From the NCBI RefSeq assembly GCF_027451485.1, contig NZ_DAIDJE010000009.1, positions 42,800-106,799 of the forward strand: 64,000 nucleotides of DNA, given 5' to 3'. This document shows, piece by piece, positions 45,693 to 54,103 of this stretch. The position numbers and the translations under genes were made by a program. Position 1 is the stretch's first letter. The number at the start of each line of letters is the position of its first letter. The DNA comes from Bradyrhizobium sp. (GTDB lineage: Bacteria > Pseudomonadota > Alphaproteobacteria > Rhizobiales > Xanthobacteraceae). The notes beneath the pieces were generated by a model that searched no databases, was not told the origin of the DNA, and saw only the letters and a program-made list of their open reading frames with translations.

Positions 45693-46637
45693 ATGCGTTA
45701 TGATGATTTCCGCCGCAGCGACGACATCGAGGACCGTCGCGACGAGAGCGGCGGCGGATTTGGCGGGAGCGGCGGGGGTTTCGGGTTGCCGATCGGCGGC
45801 GGCGGGCTCGGCATCGGCACCATCATCGTGCTCGGCCTCATTAGCTACGCCCTCGGCATCGATCCGCGGGTCCTGATCGGCGGCGCGGAGATTCTGAATG
45901 GTGGAGGCCACGGCCAGATTCCGACCTATCAGACCGATCGTCGCTCCGGAAACGTCAAGCGCGGCGCGCCGACCGACCCGATGGGCAGCATGATCGCCGG
46001 CATTCTCGGCGAGATCGACGACCGCTGGAGCGAGATTTTCCGGGCCGCAGGCCAGACCTATACCGGGCCGCGCATCGTCCTGTTCCGCAATCAGACCAAC
46101 GGCGGGCGCTGCGGCATGGCGCAGTCGGCGATGGGGCCATTCTACTGTCCGCCGGATCGGCAGATCTTCCTCGACACAGGTTTCTTCCGCCAGGTCGAAA
46201 CCCGATTCCACGGCTGTCAGGGATCGGCGTGTAAATTCACCGCGGCCTATATCATCGCGCATGAAGCCGGACATCACGTGCAGAACCTGCTGGGGATTCT
46301 CCCCAAGGTGACCGCCCGACAGCATGCTGCGGGCAGCAAGGCCGAGGCCAACGCCCTTCAGGTGAGGGTCGAGTTGCAGGCGGACTGCCTGTCCGGTCTC
46401 TGGGTCAACCATGAAGCGAAGAAGCGGCCGGGCTTCATCGAGCCGGGCGACATTGATGGTGCACTGGCGACCGCATCCGCCATCGGCGACGACACGTTGC
46501 AACGGGAAACGACCGGGCGCGTGGTGCCGGATTCCTTTACCCATGGCTCGGCGGCGCAGCGCAAGCGGTGGTTCATGACGGGCTATCAGCAGGGAACCTT
46601 GAAAGCCTGTGATACGTTCAGTGCTGCCAACTTGTAA
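45693..46637 (+). CDS. YpfJ-family neutral zinc metallopeptidase
   Basis: 314 residues from the ATG at 45693, preceded by GAGGAAG. A glycine-rich region (about 20-42) leads into one membrane helix (about 40-55). The zinc motif is H190-E-A-G-H194, with HHVQN following, and the third ligand region is QADCLSGLW. The family (putative neutral zinc metallopeptidase, YpfJ) is widespread and of unknown substrate. Most of the protein should be periplasmic. Confidence 0.9.
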   Translation: MRYDDFRRSDDIEDRRDESGGGFGGSGGGFGLPIGGGGLGIGTIIVLGLISYALGIDPRVLIGGAEILNGGGHGQIPTYQTDRRSGNVKRGAPTDPMGSMIAGILGEIDDRWSEIFRAAGQTYTGPRIVLFRNQTNGGRCGMAQSAMGPFYCPPDRQIFLDTGFFRQVETRFHGCQGSACKFTAAYIIAHEAGHHVQNLLGILPKVTARQHAAGSKAEANALQVRVELQADCLSGLWVNHEAKKRPGFIEPGDIDGALATASAIGDDTLQRETTGRVVPDSFTHGSAAQRKRWFMTGYQQGTLKACDTFSAANL

Positions 46638-46643
46638 GTTTAT

Positions 46644-46739
46644 CCGTCATGCCCGGCCTCGTGCCGGGCATCCACGTCTTTGTGATTTCGTTCAAAAGAC
46701 AAGACGTGGATGGCCGGGTCAGGCCGGCCATGACGACGG
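46644..46739. repeat. Bradyrhizobium-type palindromic repeat, full copy
   Basis: Arms CATCCACGTCTT (46669-46680) and AAGACGTGGATG (46701-46712) are perfect complements; outer arms GTCATGCCCGGC and GGCCATGAC also pair. The element sits between the protease stop and the moaB-like start and supplies that gene's ribosome-binding context. A half copy lies at 36561-36597. Confidence 0.75.
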
Positions 46740-46747
46740 AGGTAGTC

Positions 46748-47311
46748 ATGGCTTCGACTGATGAAACCAAACAATTCGTGCCGCTCAACATCGCGGTGCT
46801 CACGATCTCGGACACGCGGACGCTCGCCGACGATAAATCCGGCGCCACGCTGGCGGAGCGGATTGTCGCGGCGGGCCATCATCTCGCCGCGCGTGAAATC
46901 ATCGTCGACGACGTCGAGGCGATCCGCGTCATCGTCAAGCGCTGGATCGCCGATCCCGCCGTCGACGCCGTCATCACCACCGGCGGTACCGGGTTCACCG
47001 GGCGCGATGTGACGCCGGAGGCGATCGAGCCGTTGTTCGAGAAGCGGATGGACGGCTTCTCCATTGCCTTCCATATGCTCAGTCACGCCAAGATCGGCAC
47101 ATCGACGATCCAGAGCCGCGCGACGGCGGGCGTCGCCGGCGCAACCTTCATCTTCTGCCTGCCGGGTTCGCCGGGCGCCTGCCGCGATGGCTGGGACGGG
47201 ATTCTGGCCGCCCAGCTCGATTATCGCACGCGGCCGTGCAATTTCGTCGAGATCATGCCGCGGCTGGACGAACATCTGCGCCGGCCCAAGGCGAAGGGCG
47301 CCTCGGTTTAG
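46748..47311 (+). CDS. moaB: Molybdenum cofactor protein MoaB/Mog
   Basis: 187 residues from the ATG at 46748, preceded by GGAGGTAG. The molybdopterin-binding fold is shown by IAVLTISDTRTLADDKSGATLAERI, VITTGGTGFTGRDVTPEAI and FCLPGSPGACRDGWDGIL. MoaB/Mog proteins bind or adenylylate molybdopterin before molybdate insertion. Which of the two it is cannot be decided from sequence alone. No other molybdopterin gene is nearby. Confidence 0.9.
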   Translation: MASTDETKQFVPLNIAVLTISDTRTLADDKSGATLAERIVAAGHHLAAREIIVDDVEAIRVIVKRWIADPAVDAVITTGGTGFTGRDVTPEAIEPLFEKRMDGFSIAFHMLSHAKIGTSTIQSRATAGVAGATFIFCLPGSPGACRDGWDGILAAQLDYRTRPCNFVEIMPRLDEHLRRPKAKGASV

Positions 47312-47449
47312 GGAGTGTGCAAAGGGTCGGTCGAAAACGTCTAAATTCCAAACCAACGTTCTAACGGTACCTTGCAAGAAACATGTGAAACTGGCGCAGG
47401 CCTCGCCGCTTGCCGGGGCTAAAAGGTTGTACAGCGGCCGGTGATCTTG

Positions 47450-47773
47450 ATGGGTGTTGTGGACCCGAGGAGCAGGGTACAGCGCGAGCCGCGACGGCAG
47501 TTGCACAAGCGGCTCGCCTGGATCTCGGCTGACCATGGCGCGACCGAGTACGAGTGCCAGGTTTTGGACCTGTCCTCGGGCGGCGCGCGGATCTCGACCG
47601 ATGACGCGATGGATGTGAGAGACCGATTCGAACTGACACTGGTGAAGGGCCATCACAAGCGCGAGCTGTGCGAGGTGGTCTGGCGCCGTGGCAAGACTTA
47701 CGGCATCAAATTCCTTCCAATCGCCGCAGAGCCGGCCAGCGACCCGACGATGGCATCCCTCCAGCCCTCCTGA
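47450..47773 (+). CDS. PilZ domain protein
   Basis: 107 residues from the ATG at 47450; a GTG at 47441 would add three. The cyclic-di-GMP-binding motifs are the arginine-rich REPRR near the start and VLDLSSGGARIST, matching (D/N)xSxxG. The strand pattern FELTLVKGHHKRELCEVVWRRGKTYGIKF completes the barrel. It is a single-domain PilZ protein, likely an adaptor. No diguanylate cyclase gene is next to it. Confidence 0.87.
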   Translation: MGVVDPRSRVQREPRRQLHKRLAWISADHGATEYECQVLDLSSGGARISTDDAMDVRDRFELTLVKGHHKRELCEVVWRRGKTYGIKFLPIAAEPASDPTMASLQPS

Positions 47774-47797
47774 TGGCGGGCAACGTATTGCAGGCTG

Positions 47798-48721
47798 CTA
47801 AAGCCTCATCTCCCAGGTCTCACCGATCAGGTTTTGGCCGAAACTGCGGTGCGGCTCGCTCGCCACCAGCACGAAGCCCGCGTCCTGGTAGATCTTTCTG
47901 GCCTCCGTCAGAATGCTTTGCGTCCATAGCGTGATCTTGCGATAGCCGCAGGCGCGCGCAAAGCCGATGCATTCTCCGACCAACCGTTTTCCCAACCCCA
48001 GACCGCGTCCGGCCGGCTCCACCAGGAGCAGACGAAGTTTGGCGACCTCGTCATCGTGCCTAACCAGAAACACCGAGCCAACCGGCGCGCCATCACGTTC
48101 GGCGATCCAGCATCGCTCGCGCGATGCATCGAAAGACCTGAGAAATTGAGCGGCGATCTCGGCAACCAGCGCCTCAAACGAAGAATCGAAGCCATATTCG
48201 CCGGCGTAGCGCTCGCCATGGCTCTGCACGACCCAGCCCATGTCGCCTGGCCGCGGTTCGCGCAACGTCGCAGATGCGCGCGGGCAGGGCGAGCCGAGCA
48301 GGCTCTCGACCGTCGCCATGGCGGCGGTGAGACGCCGCTGTTCGCCTTCCGACATCCGACGCAATGTTCTGGCGACTTCCTCCTGCGAGCTGCGGTCGAG
48401 CCGCGCGAATGCCTGACGGCCTTTGGCGGTCAGCTTGAGCTGCTGCTGTCGCCGGTCCTCCGGTAACGGCTTGCGGCTGATCAGGCCCTCATCGGCGAAT
48501 TTCTGAACGATGCGGCTGAGATAACCTGGGTCGAGATCGAGTTCGGCGCCAATCTCCTTCGCGGCGACGCTGTCGCGGCGCGACAGTTCGTACAGCACCC
48601 GCGCCTCGCTCAGTGAGAACGGGCTCTCGAGCAAGCGTTGGCCGAGCAGGCCGAGTTGGCGAGTATAAAAGCGGTTGAACGCGCGAACCGCCGAAATGCG
48701 GGCTTCGTCGTTTGAGGGCAT
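47798..48721 (-). CDS. MarR-GNAT fusion protein
   Basis: 307 residues. The N-terminal half is a MarR-type winged helix (SLSEARVLYELSRRDSVAAKEIGAELDLDPGYLSRIVQKFADEGLI, then the wing PLPEDRRQQQLKLT). From about 155 it is a GNAT acetyltransferase with VEPAGRGLGLGKRLVGECI and a C-terminal YQDAGFVLV. Such fusions are known but their acetyl acceptors are not. A near-palindrome directly upstream suggests it represses its own promoter. Confidence 0.9.
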   Translation of the reverse strand: MPSNDEARISAVRAFNRFYTRQLGLLGQRLLESPFSLSEARVLYELSRRDSVAAKEIGAELDLDPGYLSRIVQKFADEGLISRKPLPEDRRQQQLKLTAKGRQAFARLDRSSQEEVARTLRRMSEGEQRRLTAAMATVESLLGSPCPRASATLREPRPGDMGWVVQSHGERYAGEYGFDSSFEALVAEIAAQFLRSFDASRERCWIAERDGAPVGSVFLVRHDDEVAKLRLLLVEPAGRGLGLGKRLVGECIGFARACGYRKITLWTQSILTEARKIYQDAGFVLVASEPHRSFGQNLIGETWEMRL

Positions 48722-48744
48722 CGGGCACCTTTATAATTGCTATT

Positions 48745-48762
48745 GTCAACTAATTAATTGAC
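48745..48762. promoter_or_regulatory. Putative operator of the MarR-GNAT gene
   Basis: An 18-bp near-palindrome, GTCAACTAATTAATTGAC, with one mismatched pair, lies 24 bp upstream of the start codon. On the minus strand it spans a possible -35/-10 pair, as expected for autorepression. Confidence 0.55.
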
Positions 48763-48780
48763 TTTGGCAAGTATATCGCA

Positions 48781-49350
48781 TCAGGTGATGACGATGCGGC
48801 TGCGGAGCAAGGTGAGGGAGGATCGGCCGAGCCGGCGAAGCAACTGCGCTTCCGCGTGGCGGACATTTGGCGCATGGCCGCCAAGGCGCTCATAATGGTC
48901 TCGCGCAATCAACAGGCCCTGATCGGCGAATGGACCTGCGATCAGTCGCCAGATCGACCTCACGTCCTCGCGCCACGTGCGATCCGAATAGGGGGAGCGC
49001 GCGTAGCGGAATACGCCGGCTCGGGGATGGTCCGACTCGGAAATACGCTGAATGAACTGTACGGTTTCGTCTATCCAACCGTGATCGAGCACCGCTCCCG
49101 CATGCAGGAACATCAGCCACGGCGAGCGCGCCTGCCCGGCACCAGCCGCCAGCGCCGCCGAGCACGACCCATCGAACCGTAAAAATCGGCATCCGGCGAC
49201 ATCAGCGACCCGTTCGATGACGCCATTGTCGGCGCGATCGACCAATAGGACTTCGCGGATGACGCCGGTGGCGGCGCCTGGGACCAGCGGGGCCAGCGTG
49301 GCAACAACCGGGTGCTCGGCGCCCTCGGTCGGGATGATAACGCTCAACAT
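48781..49350 (-). CDS. Family 2-like glycosyltransferase, short
   Basis: 189 residues. MLSVIIPTEGAEHPVVATLAPL and VLLVDRADNGVIERVADVAG follow the start of a GT-A fold, and WLMFLHAGAVLDHGWIDE is in the place of the metal motif, though the usual DxD is replaced by HAGAVLD. The metal-binding aspartates appear absent and the protein is short, so activity is uncertain. It lies upstream of the MarR-GNAT gene on the same strand, with a putative operator between them. Acceptor and donor are unknown. Confidence 0.7.
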   Translation of the reverse strand: MLSVIIPTEGAEHPVVATLAPLVPGAATGVIREVLLVDRADNGVIERVADVAGCRFLRFDGSCSAALAAGAGQARSPWLMFLHAGAVLDHGWIDETVQFIQRISESDHPRAGVFRYARSPYSDRTWREDVRSIWRLIAGPFADQGLLIARDHYERLGGHAPNVRHAEAQLLRRLGRSSLTLLRSRIVIT

Positions 49351-49438
49351 GATCTCAAAACCTCGGGACGATTATCACCTTGTCATATTCAAATCACCCC
49401 GTCCCGGTGCGGCGTGTCATGTGGATCGTCGCAAGTCT

Positions 49439-49453
49439 GTTCTTGATTTGTTC
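49439..49453 (+). promoter_or_regulatory. LexA (SOS) box of alphaproteobacterial type
   Basis: GTTC-TTGATTT-GTTC fits the alphaproteobacterial LexA consensus GTTC-N7-GTTC exactly. It ends 24 bp before the ATG of the radical SAM gene, in the right place to block its promoter. Confidence 0.75.
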
Positions 49454-49477
49454 TGTATTGATGCTAATGTTCGAACC

Positions 49478-50641
49478 ATGAGCAGAGCATCCTCACATGC
49501 GCTCAAGCACCCGCCGGTCAAGGCGCCCTCCAAACCGGCGGGTGCGCCCCCCGACTTCCCGGAGCTTGCAGTTGCCATCGATCGCGAACGACGGCGCGGC
49601 CGCGGCACGCAATCCAATGTGAGCGGCCGCTACGAGGCAGAAGCGCGGATCGCATTCGACGATGGGTGGCAGAGTCTCGAGGAATTACCGCCATTCAAGA
49701 CTTCGGTGTCGCTCGATACCTCGCGCAAAGTGATCGCCCGCAACGACTCCCCTGATATCGGCTTCGATCGCTCCATCAATCCCTATCGGGGATGCGAGCA
49801 TGGCTGCGTGTACTGCTTTGCGCGGCCGACGCATGCCTATCTCGGCATGTCGCCAGGACTCGATTTCGAATCGAAGCTGCTGGCCAAGTCGGATGCGCCT
49901 CAGCTTCTGGAAAAGGAACTCGCGGCCGAGAATTACGAGCCGCGGATGATCGCAATCGGAACCAACACCGATCCGTATCAGCCGGTCGAGCGCGATCACA
50001 AGATCATGCGCGGCATTCTTGAAGTGCTCGAGCGCGCCTCGCACCCGGTCGGTATCGTCACAAAGTCGGCGCTGGTCGTCCGTGATATCGACATCCTCTC
50101 GAGGATGGCCAAGCGCAATCTTGCCAAGGTCGCAATCTCCGTGACGACGCTGGATGCGCGGCTCGCGCGCACGATGGAGCCGCGCGCATCGACGCCGCCG
50201 CGGCGGCTGGAGGCGCTGCGGCGATTGTCAGAAGCCGGTATTCCGGCCACGGTGATGGTTGCCCCGGTCATTCCGGCGCTGAACGACAGCGAAATCGAAC
50301 GCATTCTGGATGCAGCGGCCCATGCCGGCGCGAAGGAAGCGAGCTACGTCTTGCTGCGCCTGCCTCTCGAAGTGCGCGATCTCTTCCGCGAATGGCTGAT
50401 GGCGAACTATCCGGATCGCTATCGTCACGTCTTTACCCTGATCCGCGACATGCGCGGCGGTCGCGACTACGACTCGCAGTGGGGAACGCGGATGAAGGGC
50501 ACCGGCCCGATGGCCTGGATGATCGGACGCAGGTTCGAAATTGCCTGCGAGAAGCTGGGACTCAACAAACGACGTTCCAGGCTTACGACCGATCATTTTG
50601 TGCGCCCGAAGCGAAGCGGACAGCAGCTCAGCCTGTTCTGA
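49478..50641 (+). CDS. SplB-like radical SAM protein (PA0069 family)
   Basis: 387 residues from the ATG at 49478; longer in-frame forms run into the divergent gene. The radical SAM cysteines are C-x3-C-x2-C in YRGCEHGCVYCFARPTHAY. The motif IGTNTDPYQPVERDHKIMR and the C-terminal ERILDAAAHAGAKEASYVLLRLP are diagnostic of the COG1533/PA0069 group, relatives of spore photoproduct lyase. The LexA box upstream supports a role in DNA-damage response. The substrate is unknown. Confidence 0.9.
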   Translation: MSRASSHALKHPPVKAPSKPAGAPPDFPELAVAIDRERRRGRGTQSNVSGRYEAEARIAFDDGWQSLEELPPFKTSVSLDTSRKVIARNDSPDIGFDRSINPYRGCEHGCVYCFARPTHAYLGMSPGLDFESKLLAKSDAPQLLEKELAAENYEPRMIAIGTNTDPYQPVERDHKIMRGILEVLERASHPVGIVTKSALVVRDIDILSRMAKRNLAKVAISVTTLDARLARTMEPRASTPPRRLEALRRLSEAGIPATVMVAPVIPALNDSEIERILDAAAHAGAKEASYVLLRLPLEVRDLFREWLMANYPDRYRHVFTLIRDMRGGRDYDSQWGTRMKGTGPMAWMIGRRFEIACEKLGLNKRRSRLTTDHFVRPKRSGQQLSLF

Positions 50642-50751
50642 CGAATTTTGCCGAGCGATTGGTCCCCAGCCGCTGTTAAGAGCGGTGAAAGGGACAAGCC
50701 GCGCCAAAGTTCCCCATTGCACGACGTGCGAGGCTTGCGCACGATCCTGGC

Positions 50752-51498
50752 ATGATTCGGGAAAAGTCCGGAAGGAAAATCAATCTGCCAAAAGGTGTGA
50801 TAGCGGTCACGCCGCCGAGCTTTCGGCGCGAGCGGGCGCTAATCAAGCGCGGCGTCTGGCCGGTTGCAGGTTGTGATGAGGCCGGGCGGGGACCGCTGGC
50901 AGGTCCGGTCGTCGCGGCCGCCGTCGTGCTCGACCCAAAGCGGGTTCCAAAGGGAATCGACGATTCCAAGCGGCTGACCGCGGAGCGCCGCGAGGAACTA
51001 TTCGAAGAAATCTGTGCGACCGCGTCATTTTCAGTCGCCTTCGCCTCGCCGGCGCGAATCGACCGAGACAATGTTCTGCGAGCTTCTCTCTGGGCGCTCA
51101 AGCGTGCGGTCGAGGGCTTGCCGGAAACACCGAAACACGTCTTTGTCGATGGCCGCGATCGTCTTGACACGGCGTGCGACTGTGAAGCCGTAATCGGCGG
51201 CGATGGTATCGTGGTTTCGGTCGCTGCCGCCTCCATCATTGCCAAGGTGACACGCGACCGCCTGATGTGTGCGCTGGCCGAGGAATGCCCGGGATACGGG
51301 TTTGAGTCGCACAAGGGCTATAGCGTGCCGGAACATCTGGAAGCGCTCGATCGGCTTGGCCCGTCGGCCCATCACCGCAGTTTCTTTGCTCCCGTAGTCG
51401 CTGCCCGCGAGAAACACCAGCCATGGACCGTCAAGCGCGACGCCGATTTGTTCGAGCCCGCAGCAGAAACGGCTCCGCTGATTTCTGCCGCGGAATGA
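50752..51498 (+). CDS. rnhB: Ribonuclease HII
   Basis: 248 residues. Catalytic residues are seen as D42-E43 in [14 protein letters not shown], the aspartate in VFVDGRDRL, and a further aspartate in [23 protein letters not shown] is the usual C-terminal signature. RNase HII removes ribonucleotides embedded in DNA and RNA primers. The first 20 residues are variable; a later start is possible. It follows the radical SAM gene by 110 bp. Confidence 0.95.
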   Translation: MIREKSGRKINLPKGVIAVTPPSFRRERALIKRGVWPVAGCDEAGRGPLAGPVVAAAVVLDPKRVPKGIDDSKRLTAERREELFEEICATASFSVAFASPARIDRDNVLRASLWALKRAVEGLPETPKHVFVDGRDRLDTACDCEAVIGGDGIVVSVAAASIIAKVTRDRLMCALAEECPGYGFESHKGYSVPEHLEALDRLGPSAHHRSFFAPVVAAREKHQPWTVKRDADLFEPAAETAPLISAAE

Positions 51499-51572
51499 CC
51501 CGGTTGCCTCTGCGCGTGGCACCCTCTAAGACCGTGCTCTGAGCCGAAGTTAGAGGCGACGCCGGCGGTCAT

Positions 51573-53081
51573 ATGCGCTTCACTTCCCTGGTTATCGAAT
51601 TGATCCGTGCCCGGCCGAGGCTGGTCGTGGGGCTTGTGGTCGCGCTGCAGGCCGTCCTGTGGCTCACGGTGTCACTCATCCTGTATCGCAGCCCGCCCGG
51701 CGATCTCGCTACGGTGCTCGCGCTTGGTCGCGAATATCGGGTTGGAACCGATCTTGGTCCGCCGCTGGCATTTTGGGTCGCCGACATCGCCTTTCGCGCC
51801 GCCGGCAATCACATGTTCGGCGTCTATCTGCTGGCGCAACTCTGCTCTATCGTAACGTTCTGGACACTTTATCTGTTGGCGCGCGCCGCCGTAGGCGGGC
51901 AGCAGGCGGTGCTTGCGGTTCTTCTGACGCTAACGGTGCTGGCGTTCAGCGCGCCCGGCCTCGAATTTGGCCCGCTAGTGTTGGCGCGTCCGTTGTGGGC
52001 GCTGCTTCTGCTGCATTCCTGGCAGTTGATCGGCCAGAACCGGCGTAATGCCTGGTTTGCCTGGTCGCTCGACGCCGGTCTCCTGCTGCTCACGACCTCG
52101 GCCGCCATCGTGCTAATCGCGCTCGTGATGGTATTTGCGCTGACAACGGCGCGCGGCCGACGAATCCTGATGTCGTTCGATGCGCTCTTTGCGTTTTCGG
52201 TGATTATCGTTCTGGCGCTGCCTTATCTGATCTGGCTGATCCGCGCCGATGAATTGGTCCTGCCGCATTTGCCGCCGATCGCCGGTTTAAGCAGCCGGGC
52301 CGTGCACGGCGCCAAACTGTTCGGCGGCCTGCTCCTGGCCTCATTGGGGATCGCGATCGTCTCTGCCTTCAATTCCCCGTGGTTTGTCCGAAGCCAGGAC
52401 GAAGCGCCGATCATTTTCCGGCCTCCCGTCGATCCCCTGGCGCGCGATTTCGTCTATTTCTTTGCCTTTGCTCCGGCGGTGATCGGATGTTTGATATCCG
52501 CCCTGTTCAGTCTGGATCATGTCGTGGGCGGGACGGGTATCGTCCTCCTGATGTCCGGCCTCGCAGTTGTGGTGGCGTGCGGCGACCTCATTCATCTGCG
52601 GCGCCAACAGATTTTGCGTACCGTCTGGGCCGCCATGATTGTTGCGCCGGCAGCCGGGGTGATCGCAGCGACGCTCTTCGTTCCCTGGACCACAGCCAGC
52701 GAGGTGACGACATCGCTGCCTGCAACGGCAATCGGGCGATTTTTCGATGATAGTTTCCAACGGCGAACTAACCGGCGCCTGTCGGCGGTGAGCGGGGATG
52801 CGGAGCTTGCGACCTTGATCAGTTTGAGCCCGACGCGCCCGCATCTGTTTCTCGCCGCTACGCCTGAACGCACGCCATGGTTCAACCTCGACAAGTTCAA
52901 TCAAACCGGCGGCGTCGTGGTTTGGCGCGCCTCCGATACGGATGGCACGCCGCCGCCAGCGATCGCCAGGCTGTTTCCGGGTCTTGCCCCTGAAGTGCCG
53001 CAGACCTTCGACCGGCTGGTGAACGGGCGACAGCCATTGCTGCGGGTCGGTTGGGCCATCGTGCGGCCGAAGGGGCCGTGA
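51573..53081 (+). CDS. Polytopic membrane protein, glycosyltransferase-39-like
   Basis: 502 residues with about ten membrane helices. The first loop has LGREYRVGTDLGPPLAFWVADIAFRAAG, resembling the catalytic loop of PMT_2/ArnT-like transferases, which use polyprenyl-phosphate sugars, though the characteristic acidic pair is not obvious. The C-terminal 130 residues are soluble and probably periplasmic. It follows rnhB by 75 bp. The acceptor is unknown. Confidence 0.8.
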   Translation: MRFTSLVIELIRARPRLVVGLVVALQAVLWLTVSLILYRSPPGDLATVLALGREYRVGTDLGPPLAFWVADIAFRAAGNHMFGVYLLAQLCSIVTFWTLYLLARAAVGGQQAVLAVLLTLTVLAFSAPGLEFGPLVLARPLWALLLLHSWQLIGQNRRNAWFAWSLDAGLLLLTTSAAIVLIALVMVFALTTARGRRILMSFDALFAFSVIIVLALPYLIWLIRADELVLPHLPPIAGLSSRAVHGAKLFGGLLLASLGIAIVSAFNSPWFVRSQDEAPIIFRPPVDPLARDFVYFFAFAPAVIGCLISALFSLDHVVGGTGIVLLMSGLAVVVACGDLIHLRRQQILRTVWAAMIVAPAAGVIAATLFVPWTTASEVTTSLPATAIGRFFDDSFQRRTNRRLSAVSGDAELATLISLSPTRPHLFLAATPERTPWFNLDKFNQTGGVVVWRASDTDGTPPPAIARLFPGLAPEVPQTFDRLVNGRQPLLRVGWAIVRPKGP

Positions 53082-53087
53082 GAGAAG

Positions 53088-53918
53088 CTACGACGAGGCC
53101 TGCGTCAGCGCCTTGGCAATCGCCCGCAAATCCTGCCACGAAAGTCGCTTGTAAGCCGGCGAGCGCAGCAGATAGGCCGGATGAAAGGTCGCCATCGCGC
53201 GGATCACGCGCGTGCCGGTGTCGTAGCTGAGCCAACGTCCGCGCGTTTTCATGATGCCCTCGCGCGTCGACAGCAGCGTCTGTGTCGAAGGATTGCCGAG
53301 CGTCACCAGAATGTCCGGATCGACCAGTTCGATTTGCCGCTGGATGAACGGCAGGCAGATCTGGGTTTCCAGCGGCGTCGGCGTCCGGTTGCCGGGCGGG
53401 CGCCAGGGAATCACGTTGGCGATGTAGACCTTTGTGCGATCCAGTCCGATTGAAGCGATCATCCGGTCGAGAAGCTTGCCGGAACGGCCGACGAACGGCA
53501 GCCCTTCGATATCCTCATCGCGGCCCGGTGCCTCGCCGACGAACATGATCCGTGCCTTTGGATTGCCGTCCGCAAACACCAGCCGCGTGGCGGTGGATTT
53601 CAGTGCGCAGCCCTCGAATTTCTCCAGCAAGTCACGCAGGGCTTCGAGCGAGCCGGCGGTACGCGCGGCTTCGCGAGCTGTCGCAATCGCGGCATCCGGT
53701 GCGACCGCCGGCTCGGAAAGCGGCGCAACGTGAGCGGCAGGCACCCGTCCGAGGCCGCGAGCGGTGCCGATATCGCCGGAAGGCGCCGCTTTAGTGACTG
53801 GCGGCCGCTCGACTTCGGAAAGCCGGTCGGCTGGTTCATCTGACAGCGCGCAGTCGACCCCGGCTTCCAGATAGAAGGCCAGCAACTGAGAAACGGTGGG
53901 CGCAGGCTCAGGCGTCAA
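53088..53918 (-). CDS. Uracil-DNA glycosylase, family 4-like but lacking cluster cysteines
   Basis: 276 residues from a TTG at 53918; a stop codon lies a few codons upstream. Motif A is GEAPGRDEDIEGLPFVGRSG, motif B is FHPAYLLRSP, and YIANVIPWRPPGNRTP lies between. The first 90 residues are a variable, alanine-rich extension. Only three cysteines occur (C23, one in EGCALK, one in QICLPF), so the four-cysteine [4Fe-4S] set of family 4 enzymes is absent. It is convergent to the membrane protein gene, six bases apart. Confidence 0.9.
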   Translation of the reverse strand: MTPEPAPTVSQLLAFYLEAGVDCALSDEPADRLSEVERPPVTKAAPSGDIGTARGLGRVPAAHVAPLSEPAVAPDAAIATAREAARTAGSLEALRDLLEKFEGCALKSTATRLVFADGNPKARIMFVGEAPGRDEDIEGLPFVGRSGKLLDRMIASIGLDRTKVYIANVIPWRPPGNRTPTPLETQICLPFIQRQIELVDPDILVTLGNPSTQTLLSTREGIMKTRGRWLSYDTGTRVIRAMATFHPAYLLRSPAYKRLSWQDLRAIAKALTQASS

Positions 53919-54103
53919 CGTGTTGATCCGGTACGGCTTTGGTTATCGAATTCCGCATGGCGAACGCTGCTTTGCCATCGATGCGGATGACCGCCCGCAA
54001 CTGTAGGCCGGATCGCCTTGGAACGAAACGGCATTTCCATATTGTTCTTCCCGTAAAAATCGGAAACAACGTGTCACGACCAGTTCAAGCCTGAGACCTG
54101 ACC

